Source: Bacillus sp. RO3 (GTDB lineage Bacteria; Bacillota; Bacilli; Bacillales; Bacillaceae_B). Taken from it: a stretch of 64,000 nucleotides of DNA. Positions 45,996-53,441 of this stretch are shown one piece after another (within the stretch, counting starts at the first letter, position 1; the number at the start of each line of letters is the position of its first letter). Below the pieces are notes generated by a model. The model was not told the DNA's origin and made no database searches. It saw nothing but the letters and a program-made list of their open reading frames with translations. Both the position numbers and the translations under genes were made by a program. The stretch covers positions 50,272 to 114,271 of the forward strand of contig NZ_JAAXCV010000031.1 in the NCBI RefSeq assembly GCF_012911895.1, read 5' to 3'.

Positions 45996-46228
45996 CGGTT
46001 GTCGAATTTTCTATATATATTTCGCGCTAAGCTCCTTGGAGAACCGCTATCCCTTCTAATTAAACAGGCAGAAACTCCGTTGTTGAAACAGCGTATCTTA
46101 CGATTTTGATCTTCGAACTCTGACTTTTAATAGAAAAGACCTTCAGATTGTCCATTTTCAGCTGGAGTTTCTTCCTGGACAAGGAAATGGAGGCCGGCTT
46201 TTTAATAGATTTCCTTGATCTAGGATGT

Positions 46229-46349
46229 CTTCGCGAAAGAATCAATCCATGTCGAGCCATAATCATTCCCGATTTCAGATGATTAATCCTGATGGGCATT
46301 TATTAATCCTCATTCTAATTAATCAATCCTCTTTTCCATTAATCAATCC
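46229..46349. repeat. 20-bp phased ATYRATCC array, copy C
   Basis: Motif ends at 46248, 46269 (here ATCATTCC), 46289, 46309, 46329 and 46349, again 21 then 20 bp steps. Confidence 0.85.
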
Positions 46350-46390
46350 CCCGTGTCGAATTCTCTCCAACAGAACGAGCACAAACCAAA

Positions 46391-46423
46391 AAAACGCCCC
46401 ACCCCTACCAGGCAGGACGCTCT
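46391..46423 (-). terminator. Terminator of the LysM-NlpC/P60 gene
   Basis: On the minus strand GAGCGTCC pairs with GGGGCGTTT (some G-U pairs), running into TTTTTTT just past the stop codon. Confidence 0.6.
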
Positions 46424-46429
46424 CGATCA

Positions 46430-47347
46430 TTAGTTAAACCGCTTATAGCCTACAAACTTAGGGTTCCAGTACGTATTGCTCAGCTTGGAGATGGTCACCC
46501 CGCTGTCGGATGCGTGGATGAATTCGCCGTTTCCAAGGTAGATTCCCATGTGGCTGATTCCGACTTTGTAGGTATTTTCGAAGAATACGAGATCGCCGGG
46601 CTTAGGATTTGAGATGAAGGATGATTTGCTGTAGTAGCCATCCGTGTTGGTGCGGGAAATGGAGTGCCCCGCTTCGTTGAATACGTGATAGATGAAGCCG
46701 CTGCAGTCGAATCCCGATGGAGTCGTGCCGCCCCATTTGTATGGTGTTCCTACATATTTTTTGGCGATGTCCACTACGTTTGAAGACTTAGTCTGTGTTC
46801 CGCTGTCGGATGTTCCCTTAATGGAAAGCTTTTGTCCGACGTAGATGTTGTCGGAGGTTAATCCGTTCCATGACTTGATGGACGATACGCTTACATTATA
46901 GCGGACGGCGATGTGTGACAGGGTGTCTCCGGACTGTACCGTATAGGTGCTGGAACCGGTTGGAGCAGGACTCGCAGCTCCTGACGAAACGATCAGGGTT
47001 TGACCTGGATAGATGACGTCGCTCTTCAGGTTGTTCCAGGATTTCAGTTCCGACACGTATACGTCGAATTTTGCCCCGATTTTGGACAGATAGTCACCTG
47101 ACTGGACGGTGTAGGTTTTGGCCGTGGAGCTTGATGGCGCCGATACTTCAAGGACTTGGTTCACATAGATTCTGTCAGAGCTCAGGTTGTTCCAGCTCTT
47201 CAGGTTTGAAACGGTCGTATCATATTTATAAGCAATCACCGAAAGGGAATCTCCCGATTGTACGCGGTAAGAAGCCGCTTCCGATGATTGGACAGCAACT
47301 GACGAAAGTAAGGCAGCAGTCGTAAAGGCAATGATGGTTTTCTTCAA
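46430..47347 (-). CDS. LysM-NlpC/P60 cell-wall endopeptidase (LytE/LytF-like)
   Basis: A 305-residue exported enzyme. After a signal peptide (TIIAFTTAALLSSVAVQSSEA) come three LysM repeats, each opening Y-x-V-Q-S-G-D, which bind peptidoglycan. A C-terminal NlpC/P60 domain follows, with catalytic Cys in GFDCSGFIYHVF and His in ISHMGIYLGNGEFIHA. It cuts the D-Glu-to-DAP stem peptide bond during growth or separation. TTG at 47347 is the chosen start because GAAGGAGAC lies just upstream. The preceding 47348-47485 shows no further gene. Confidence 0.92.
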   Translation of the reverse strand: MKKTIIAFTTAALLSSVAVQSSEAASYRVQSGDSLSVIAYKYDTTVSNLKSWNNLSSDRIYVNQVLEVSAPSSSTAKTYTVQSGDYLSKIGAKFDVYVSELKSWNNLKSDVIYPGQTLIVSSGAASPAPTGSSTYTVQSGDTLSHIAVRYNVSVSSIKSWNGLTSDNIYVGQKLSIKGTSDSGTQTKSSNVVDIAKKYVGTPYKWGGTTPSGFDCSGFIYHVFNEAGHSISRTNTDGYYSKSSFISNPKPGDLVFFENTYKVGISHMGIYLGNGEFIHASDSGVTISKLSNTYWNPKFVGYKRFN

Positions 47348-47485
47348 AAAAATGTCTCCTTCATTCATAATGTCGAATTTTGTTGCCTGTCCATTATGTC
47401 TGAAAGAGACTGATAATTTAATAGGCTGAAACTCTTATATAAAGAAAAATAAGGAAGAAAGCCCAGTATTATAACGTTTAGTAAT

Positions 47486-48922
47486 TTATGGTTCTATTTC
47501 CAGTAGTGGCAGCTCCAGTGAAAAGGTGGTGCCTTCAGGAGAACTTTCTTTCAATAGAAGCTTGCCTCCGTGGGCATTGGCCAGCATCCGGCTGAATGGC
47601 AAACCAAGTCCCAGACCCCTTACCTTCAGCTTCTTGCCCTCTCCCCTATAGAAACGTTCGAAAACGAGAGGCTGCTCCATTTCAGGGATGCCTCTTCCTG
47701 TATCCTGCACTTCGACGATAACGGTGTCCTTATGTTTGAAAAGCTGCAGGGACAGTGCTCCCCCCTTATCAGGAAGGGATTGCCGGGCATTGTTTAATAG
47801 ATTGATGAGGATCTGCTCGATTCTCATGGGATCCACCATGGCTTCTACTTCTGTTGAAGGGAGCGACAGGGATAGATCAAAGGGCTTATCCACTTGAGTA
47901 TGTTCCCACTGCCTTGCAATGTCTTCTACCAGGTCGTTCATGCTGACCCGTTCTTTCCGTACCGGGATCGCTCCCGCTGCGAAGGAGTTGAATTCAAGCA
48001 AATCACCGATCATCCTCTGCAGTCTGTCTACTTCTTTGAGGGAAATGTCGAGGAACTCCCTCGCTTCTTCCTCGGTGACGACTTCATCCTTCACCGCCTG
48101 GATGAGGCCGCTGATGGACGTGACGGGGGTCTTTAAATCATGGGTGACCCCGGCAAGCAGCTCGGAGCGCATCTGTTCAAGGTGCTTGAGCTTTGTGGCC
48201 ATCTCCTGAAAGGATTCGACGAGCTCATGGATTTCCTTCTCTTTTGCCTGTTGGTTGAGCTTGATTTCATAGTTTCCGTCACTTACCAGTCTCGCTGCCT
48301 CGGCCACTCCGGCAATCGGCGCAGCGAGTTTACGGGATAAATAGTAAATGACAAGCCAGCCGAGGAGAGCAAGGCTGACCAGCATGATCCCAAGGAGGCG
48401 GTACTCCTGATTCACCTCAGCCAGGTCCTTCTCAAGGGTGATCATGACCACATAGCCGAGGACCTCATCCCCGGATTCGATAGGCTCACTGATGGCATAG
48501 GCTTTCTCGTCCCGATTCCCTTTAATGGAAATCTTCACCTCTCTCTTTTCATAAAAAGAAGACGGAATCTGCTGAATCTGAGCCTGTCGGTCCCTTGGTT
48601 TACGGAATTGGTCTTTGTTTGACAGAATCTTCCCTTCGCCGTCGATGACATACGTTAATGGGGGTTCATCGAGCTGAAGGAACTTGCTTCTTTGTTCCAC
48701 GACTTCCTTTAAGATCGGGGGAATCATGATTCGTCCTTCACTCGTCACGATCCGGTCGGCCACCTCCTGGGCCACCACACGGGTGAGGTTCAGGCGGTTA
48801 TCAATGGTCGTCTTCCGGATCCACAGAGCGGAAATGATCGCAATCACCAGGAGTCCGATGATCAAGGTGATGAGGTAGCGTGTCGTCCAATAACGTAAAA
48901 GCGACGGCTTATTCGTATACAC
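47486..48922 (-). CDS. Sensor histidine kinase (HAMP, HisKA, HATPase)
   Basis: A 478-residue kinase. Span 1 (LITLIIGLLVIAIISALW) and span 2 (LLGIMLVSLALLGWLVIYY) enclose an external domain of about 140 residues. A HAMP linker leads to HisKA with the phospho-His in GVTHDLKTPVTSI, then N box (QILINLLNNARQS), G1 (VQDTGRGIP) and G2 (VRGLGLGLPFSR). GTG at 48922 is taken as start; it overlaps the response-regulator gene by 14 bp, so the pair is coupled. The gene for a secreted repeat protein lies upstream in the same direction. Confidence 0.9.
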   Translation of the reverse strand: MYTNKPSLLRYWTTRYLITLIIGLLVIAIISALWIRKTTIDNRLNLTRVVAQEVADRIVTSEGRIMIPPILKEVVEQRSKFLQLDEPPLTYVIDGEGKILSNKDQFRKPRDRQAQIQQIPSSFYEKREVKISIKGNRDEKAYAISEPIESGDEVLGYVVMITLEKDLAEVNQEYRLLGIMLVSLALLGWLVIYYLSRKLAAPIAGVAEAARLVSDGNYEIKLNQQAKEKEIHELVESFQEMATKLKHLEQMRSELLAGVTHDLKTPVTSISGLIQAVKDEVVTEEEAREFLDISLKEVDRLQRMIGDLLEFNSFAAGAIPVRKERVSMNDLVEDIARQWEHTQVDKPFDLSLSLPSTEVEAMVDPMRIEQILINLLNNARQSLPDKGGALSLQLFKHKDTVIVEVQDTGRGIPEMEQPLVFERFYRGEGKKLKVRGLGLGLPFSRMLANAHGGKLLLKESSPEGTTFSLELPLLEIEP

Positions 48923-49592
48923 TGAACTGATACCCCAATCCACGCAATGTCTTGATTTCCCCCTGATCACTGGCCCAGCCGCCCAGTGACTTCCGGATGC
49001 GTTTAATCGCCAGATCGACAGCCCGGTCGCTGCCTTCATAATCGATCCCCCATACTTTCTCGATCAGCTGCTCCCTGGTGAAGGTCTGGTTCGGATGCTC
49101 AGCAAGAAAGAGCAACAGGGATAAGTCTCTCGGTGTGAAGGAAATCTCTTTCCCATCGAGTGAAACACTGTGGGACTGGAAATTGATTTTCAACTGACCG
49201 TACTGCTTCGTGTCCCCTGATTCGAAGATCGTCCGGGACCTCCGTAAAACGGCCTGGACCCTGGCGACGACCTCTTCTCCGATAAAGGGCTTCGGAATAT
49301 AATCGTCGGCTCCCGAAGTGAGTCCCTTCAACCGGTGATCCACGTCGCCAAGAGCCGTCAGCATGATGACGGGGCAGGTGCTTTCATTTCGTATATTCTT
49401 CAGAACAGACCAGCCGTCCCCGTCGGGAAGCATGACATCGAGGAGGACGAGATCTGGATGATGGGTTTCAAATGTTTGAAGGGCTTCTCTCCCTGAGAAC
49501 GATTGGATCGTGGAGAAGCCGTTTTTTTCTAAATACGCTTTCAGGACCCTGGATATGGTCATTTCATCTTCAACAATCAGAACGGTTTTCAT
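48909..49592 (-). CDS. OmpR/PhoB-family response regulator
   Basis: A 227-residue regulator. The receiver starts TVLIVEDEMTISRVL, with phospho-acceptor D52 in LVLLDVMLPDGDGW and the K of PKPFIGEEV. A winged-helix domain follows (LSLLLFLAEHPNQTFTREQL, SDRAVDLAIKRIRKSL, LRGLGYQFSV). The ATG at 49592 sits behind AGGAGGTATTCC. Targets unknown; the adjacent repeat-protein gene is a candidate. Confidence 0.92.
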   Translation of the reverse strand: MKTVLIVEDEMTISRVLKAYLEKNGFSTIQSFSGREALQTFETHHPDLVLLDVMLPDGDGWSVLKNIRNESTCPVIMLTALGDVDHRLKGLTSGADDYIPKPFIGEEVVARVQAVLRRSRTIFESGDTKQYGQLKINFQSHSVSLDGKEISFTPRDLSLLLFLAEHPNQTFTREQLIEKVWGIDYEGSDRAVDLAIKRIRKSLGGWASDQGEIKTLRGLGYQFSVYE

Positions 49593-49662
49593 TGGAATAC
49601 CTCCTCTACTTGCATTATAAAGGAAAAGGGAGCGTTTGGGTGGGGTTGTACAGATGAAAAAG

Positions 49663-49690
49663 AGAGAGTGCCGGGGGGACGGCACTCTCT
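49663..49690 (-). terminator. Terminator of the repeat-protein gene
   Basis: AGAGAGTGCC pairs with GGCACTCTCT around an 8-nt loop, with CTTTTTC beyond it on the minus strand. It separates the repeat-protein gene from the two-component genes. Confidence 0.8.
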
Positions 49691-49702
49691 TCTATGAACA
49701 GA

Positions 49703-50587
49703 TTACAGAGCTGCGTTATCGGCTGTGTCTGAAGGTTCCTCATCAGACTTCTGGCCTTTAACGTGGCCGCCCTTGTGAGGTTTCGGCTCAACACCCAGCT
49801 CCTCCAATTGCTCCCGGGCTTCCTCACGTGTCAGGGTGCCGTCGATGACCTGCTTCAAAATATCCTGGGCCTTCGCCTTGGTCTCTTCATCTAACCCTTC
49901 GAAGGGCTCTGGCATTTGATCAAGCTTCACATCCCTGCCCAGTTCCGTTAACTGAGAGTGTGCTTCCTCCTTCGTGATCAGCCCTGCTGCATACCGATCC
50001 CGGATGTCATGGACTTTCTGATGGGTTTCTTTATCCATTCCCATTCGATGGCCCTTTTTAAAAGGCTTCTCGATCCCGAGTTCCTCCATCTTTTCACGTG
50101 CTTCTTCTTTCGTCAGTTCCCCTGCTTCCACCTGGCTGCGGATGCTTTCCAGCTGCTCACGTGTTTCGTCATCCAGCGGTTCATGACGCGGTGTGATGCC
50201 CAGTTCAGCCAATTGAGCCTTCGCTTCTTCCTTTGTCAGCTCTCCCGCTTCCACCTGACTGCGGATGCTTTCCAGCTGCTCCCGCGTTTCATCATCCAGC
50301 TTTTCACCATGATGCTTTCCATGCTTGCCGAATTTCGGTTTCACCCCAAGCTCTTCCAGCTGATCACGGGCTTCTTCCTTCGTGATCGTTCCTGCCTTCA
50401 CCTGCTCTTTGATCTCTTGTACGTTCGCTTTCGTTTCTTCATCCAGATTCTCAGTCCATGGAGCCTTCTCCTGTACGGCCGACTCCGCCTTCGTTGTATC
50501 GTCCTGTGCTGCCGCATAGGCAGTCGGTGCCACCATCGCAAGAGATAAAGCACCGGCAATGAACTTACTTGATAATACGTTAAACAT
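49703..50587 (-). CDS. Secreted protein with five ~42-residue helical repeats
   Basis: 294 residues: a signal peptide (FIAGALSLAMVAPTAYAAAQ) and then five copies of a repeat with the core LD-[DE]-ET and GxxTKEEAxxQLEELG. Repeats 2 and 3 are almost identical (DDETREQLESIRSQVEAGEL in both), also at DNA level, which suggests recent duplication. The linkers are rich in His, Lys and Gly. There is no anchor motif. The repeats resemble helical hairpins seen in Bacillus exported proteins of unknown function; I cannot name a family. ATG at 50587 follows GGAGGTAGAAAAG. It is transcribed toward a two-component system gene pair, possibly its regulator. Confidence 0.8.
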   Translation of the reverse strand: MFNVLSSKFIAGALSLAMVAPTAYAAAQDDTTKAESAVQEKAPWTENLDEETKANVQEIKEQVKAGTITKEEARDQLEELGVKPKFGKHGKHHGEKLDDETREQLESIRSQVEAGELTKEEAKAQLAELGITPRHEPLDDETREQLESIRSQVEAGELTKEEAREKMEELGIEKPFKKGHRMGMDKETHQKVHDIRDRYAAGLITKEEAHSQLTELGRDVKLDQMPEPFEGLDEETKAKAQDILKQVIDGTLTREEAREQLEELGVEPKPHKGGHVKGQKSDEEPSDTADNAAL

Positions 50588-50816
50588 CTTTTCTACCTCC
50601 AAAAAGTTTTTTATGGTTCGTCCTTACATGTGTTATCTTACTGGGCGAATGTGTCAGGTGAATGTCAGGGAAAAAAGTTTTTAAACAGAATATCCAATCG
50701 TTTCGTAAAGGAATATTGAGCACTCGTTAATTTGTGTTTACAGTTCCATGATTTGACGGTGTTTGCGTATCCGATGCTTTATACTTTTATCAACGATGTA
50801 AGAGGAGGAATGTTTT

Positions 50817-50984
50817 ATGGCCACATTCAAGTTTCAAAGAGAATTAGATGAAATCATGTATTTGCTGGACATTAAGCCGGGGGATCCTTTCTACTCTTCC
50901 TATGAGAACGAAGCGAAGATCGCGTTAGTCGATTGCCGGGGGGATTTGAGCCGGGTTAAGACGAAGCTGAGAATTAAGAAATGA
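50817..50984 (+). CDS. Small hypothetical protein (55 aa)
   Basis: Reads MATFKFQRELDEIMYLLDIK, then PGDPFYSSYENEAKIALVDC and RGDLSRVKTKLRIKK. AGAGGAGGAATGTTTT provides a strong ribosome site. It is soluble-looking with no known motif, in a separate short transcript. The region 50985-51394 after it contains a terminator at 51021-51048 and no other gene. Confidence 0.65.
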   Translation: MATFKFQRELDEIMYLLDIKPGDPFYSSYENEAKIALVDCRGDLSRVKTKLRIKK

Positions 50985-51020
50985 TGATGTGCATCCTCCA
51001 CTTTTTTTAAAACCCGCTCC

Positions 51021-51048
51021 ACCGCCCTTTTTAATTGAACTGGGCGGT
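51021..51048 (+). terminator. Terminator after the 55-aa gene
   Basis: ACCGCCC and GGGCGGT arms around a 14-nt loop, followed by TTCCCTC; the T-run is weak. Confidence 0.5.
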
Positions 51049-51394
51049 TTCCCTCGTTCTCTGTTGATTTCCGCTCCAATCAACTGTCTATGCATATTGC
51101 AATAAAAAAGAGTACTTCATTTATGTAGATCTTTTCACACGAATCTCAATCCAGCTCATTATACAAAAATTCCCTTCGATAAAACTCCTACTGTCTCTCT
51201 TCCCATGCCTACCCTCCCCACTTATTTCTATAATATGTAACCTCACAATCTGACTTATGACCCCGATGATCCAGCCCCTGTCCACCTTATTACCCAGCAC
51301 TCCATTCCGTTGCGAAAATTCTGAATGACAAGACCGTTTTTATAGATTAAAATAAGAAGAATTTATCTTTCTTACTAGCAAGGGGCGGGTTACA

Positions 51395-52441
51395 TTGGCA
51401 GGAAAAGTAAGGCTGTCAAACTTTGAATCTCTCAGGGTTTTATCCATGGTAATGATTGTTTTATTGCATTTTGGCACCTATGGGCTTCCCAAGGTTGTTT
51501 CCATATCTGAGTTGAGCCAAATGAATCAATTTCTTTTCACCTTCATAAAGGTGTTATGCATTGTAGGCGTCAACGTCTATGTCTTGATCAGCGGCTATTT
51601 TCTATGTACGTCACAATTCAAGATGAGCAAAGCATTCAGGGTGGTTCGAGAGACGTTTATTTTCTCCGTTCTGATCTTTGCCGGGATGGCACTTCTGCAG
51701 CGGACGGACGGATCCACGGCAGTACTCTTTAAATCGGTCTTCCCAGTCTATCTTTCCACCTACTGGTTCATCACGGTGTATATGCTGTTATTCCTGCTTT
51801 CACCGTATCTCAATATCCTGATCAATCAGCTGTCAAAGAAGGAATACGGCAAGCTGCTGGTCTTATTATTCATGGTCAACTGTGTGTGGCAGTTCTTCCA
51901 TCCCCTGGGGAGCTTCGGGGTCAACGGCGGATACAGCATCGTTCATTTCATCTTTATGTACTTTGTCGCCGGCTACCTGAGACATCACGGTCAGAGACTG
52001 GCTTCCTTGAACAAGCTTTATTACTTAAGCGTTTACATTCTGGTTGGTGCCGGGACAGCCCTGGTCGTGCAGCAAGCCTGGGATCTTCCCTTCAAGCTGC
52101 TGACCTATAACTCCCCGGTGATCGTCATCATGTCAGCCGCACTGTTCCTGTTCTTTTCAAAGCTCAGCTTTGTCTCAGGACCGATTAACGCCGTATCGGG
52201 TTACGTGTTGGGGGTATATTTGATCCATGAACATCCCCTGATCAGACAGCGGTTATGGTCCAATGTCGCGAAATGGATGGACGCAGGGAACCCAGTCCTA
52301 TTGTTCGGACAGTTCCTGTTGTATGGAATGGTAGTCTTCGGTATTTGTTTAGGGATTTCGTATGTGATTTACTCCATGATCAATTATAAGACGTTCTTTA
52401 AAAGAAAGACGCCGGTCAAAAAAGTAAAGATGGCCGGTTGA
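51395..52441 (+). CDS. Membrane acyltransferase family 3 (OafA/WecH-like)
   Basis: A 348-residue protein with about 10 spans. It starts LSNFESLRVLSMVMIVLLHF, in which R and H are the conserved catalytic residues of acyltransferase-3 enzymes; GVNVYVLISGYFL and STYWFITVYMLLFL follow. Such enzymes O-acetylate cell-surface sugars. It begins with TTG behind AAGGGGCGGG. It stands alone, about 10 kb from the exopolysaccharide operon, but could still modify that polymer. Confidence 0.85.
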   Translation: MAGKVRLSNFESLRVLSMVMIVLLHFGTYGLPKVVSISELSQMNQFLFTFIKVLCIVGVNVYVLISGYFLCTSQFKMSKAFRVVRETFIFSVLIFAGMALLQRTDGSTAVLFKSVFPVYLSTYWFITVYMLLFLLSPYLNILINQLSKKEYGKLLVLLFMVNCVWQFFHPLGSFGVNGGYSIVHFIFMYFVAGYLRHHGQRLASLNKLYYLSVYILVGAGTALVVQQAWDLPFKLLTYNSPVIVIMSAALFLFFSKLSFVSGPINAVSGYVLGVYLIHEHPLIRQRLWSNVAKWMDAGNPVLLFGQFLLYGMVVFGICLGISYVIYSMINYKTFFKRKTPVKKVKMAG

Positions 52442-52460
52442 TAGCATCTATGAACGGTCC

Positions 52461-52481
52461 GCCAGCTGCGTTTCAGCTGGC
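52461..52481 (+). terminator. Terminator of the acyltransferase gene
   Basis: GCCAGCTG/CAGCTGGC stem with a 5-nt loop and TTTTTT after it. Confidence 0.85.
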
Positions 52482-52580
52482 TTTTTTAATTGAAATCTCT
52501 CACTTTATTCACAAATATGGTTTACCGTCAGGAGATTAAAGGTAGTTTTACATATATATGTAAAACTTAGGAGGGTTACT

Positions 52581-52832
52581 TTGGAAGTATTAACGTATCT
52601 ATTCAACATCCTCATAGCCATCTACCTGTTCATCGATTCCAAAAAACACAACAAAAACCAATGGCTATGGGGAATCCTCGGACTTCTCTTCAGCTTTATC
52701 GCATTAGGAATCTACTGGATCAAAACAGGCAAAAAACTCTGGGGCTGGCTCATCCTCATCCTCTATCTCATCTGGACTATCCTTGGCATCCTCGGTGTAG
52801 TAGCCGTTGGGGTGTTTAATGCCCTTACTTAG
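52581..52832 (+). CDS. Small membrane protein (83 aa)
   Basis: TTG start behind TAGGAGGGTTAC. Three hydrophobic segments: VLTYLFNILIAIYLFI, LWGILGLLFSFIALGIYWI and GWLILILYLIWTILGILGVV, with KKHNKNQ and KTGKK turns. No family is recognised. Confidence 0.65.
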   Translation: MEVLTYLFNILIAIYLFIDSKKHNKNQWLWGILGLLFSFIALGIYWIKTGKKLWGWLILILYLIWTILGILGVVAVGVFNALT

Positions 52833-52853
52833 AATTCATATCGTTGAATAATG

Positions 52854-52887
52854 AAAACCCTTGATGAATACGTTCCTCAAGGGTTTT
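52854..52887 (+). terminator. Terminator of the small membrane-protein gene
   Basis: AAAACCCTTGA/TCAAGGGTTTT, an 11-bp stem followed by CTTTTGG. Confidence 0.75.
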
Positions 52888-53028
52888 CTTTTGGAAATGC
52901 CACATTCAAGGGTTGCTGTTTTCCAAGGCTTTTTAAACAGAGAGAAAAAACAATTTTAGAATCCGTCCGCTGTTCTCAATGATCTAATGCTATTTTTTAA
53001 AACAGGAGATTGAAAATTTCACGAAACT

Positions 53029-53167
53029 CATGCTCAGATAGTTGATTGGAGCGGAAGGTGCTCGACTCCTGCGGGAGATGCGGGAAAGTTGAGACCCCAC
53101 AGGGCTCACGCCCGAGGAGGCTCAACTCCCGCCCCGCGGAAAGCGAGCACCTGCAGCGGAAATCAAC
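53029..53167. repeat. Bacillus ~140-bp imperfect palindromic repeat, copy 1
   Basis: Outer arms GTTGATT (53041) and AATCAAC (53161), with inner pairs GGTGCTCG/CGAGCACC. The body contains GACTCCTGCGGG and CCGAGGAGGCTCA. A second copy lies at 57155-57294 in the same orientation. I recognise this as a widespread Bacillaceae intergenic repeat, probably a MITE-like or structured-RNA element. Confidence 0.8.
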
Positions 53168-53221
53168 CAGCACTCTCCTAATCCAGGCAACAAAGTTTAT
53201 GAAAACGTCTACACATTTCTA

Positions 53222-53250
53222 TTGACAACTTGTATATACATGAATACAAT
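53222..53250 (+). promoter_or_regulatory. SigA promoter of the trehalose operon
   Basis: TTGACA, a 17-bp spacer and TACAAT. A TreR-like operator lies inside the spacer, so repressor binding would exclude polymerase. Confidence 0.85.
53228..53242. promoter_or_regulatory. TreR operator 1 (between -35 and -10)
   Basis: ACTTGTATATACATG, matching the TreR half-sites around TTGTATATACAA. Confidence 0.7.
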
Positions 53251-53260
53251 AAAAGCATAT

Positions 53261-53277
53261 CTTGTATATACAACAAG
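53261..53277. promoter_or_regulatory. TreR operator 2
   Basis: CTTGTATATACAACAAG contains the palindromic core TTGTATATACAA, just downstream of the -10 box. Confidence 0.8.
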
Positions 53278-53382
53278 GACCCTATCAAAAATGAAAGCGT
53301 TTCGTCCCACGGGAAGTTTATTCTAAAAGCATAGACTGAAGCGTTTCTCACATACTAGTTAGGGGAATTCCATTAATAGAAA

Positions 53383-53396
53383 TGAAAGCGGGTACA
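53383..53396 (+). promoter_or_regulatory. cre box upstream of treP
   Basis: TGAAAGCGGGTACA matches TGWAANCGNTNWCA with one mismatch, downstream of the promoter in a roadblock position. A weaker TGAAAGCGTTTCG lies at 53292. Confidence 0.55.
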
Positions 53397-53441
53397 CTTA
53401 AATGAAAGGTGTCCCCTGCACCATACCAAGGAGGGAATTTC

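Larger units (their letters stand above)
45452..46380. repeat. Three tandem ~345-bp direct repeats
   Basis: Unit starts are at about 45452, 45795 and 46148 (steps of 343 and 353 bp); the third unit is cut short at about 46380. Each starts near TTGTC followed by GCTGGAGTTT, passes a GCCGnCTTTTT block, carries a six-step ATYRATCC array, then GTCGAAT and, in the first two, GTTGTTGAAACAGCGTATCT. The whole intergenic stretch between the NERD gene and the LysM hydrolase gene is made of them, with no credible coding sequence. Confidence 0.85.

Noticed and set aside
45531..46349. CRISPR array
   Set aside because: The conserved part is only ~8 bp and the variable part ~12 bp, the between-copy variable parts are similar to one another, and no cas gene is nearby.
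45581..46437. Three similar short reading frames (each with MINPDG...LLIL) in the tandem repeats
   Set aside because: They follow from the DNA repeat itself; the 20-bp period is not a multiple of three, there are no ribosome sites, and the pattern is kept at DNA rather than protein level.
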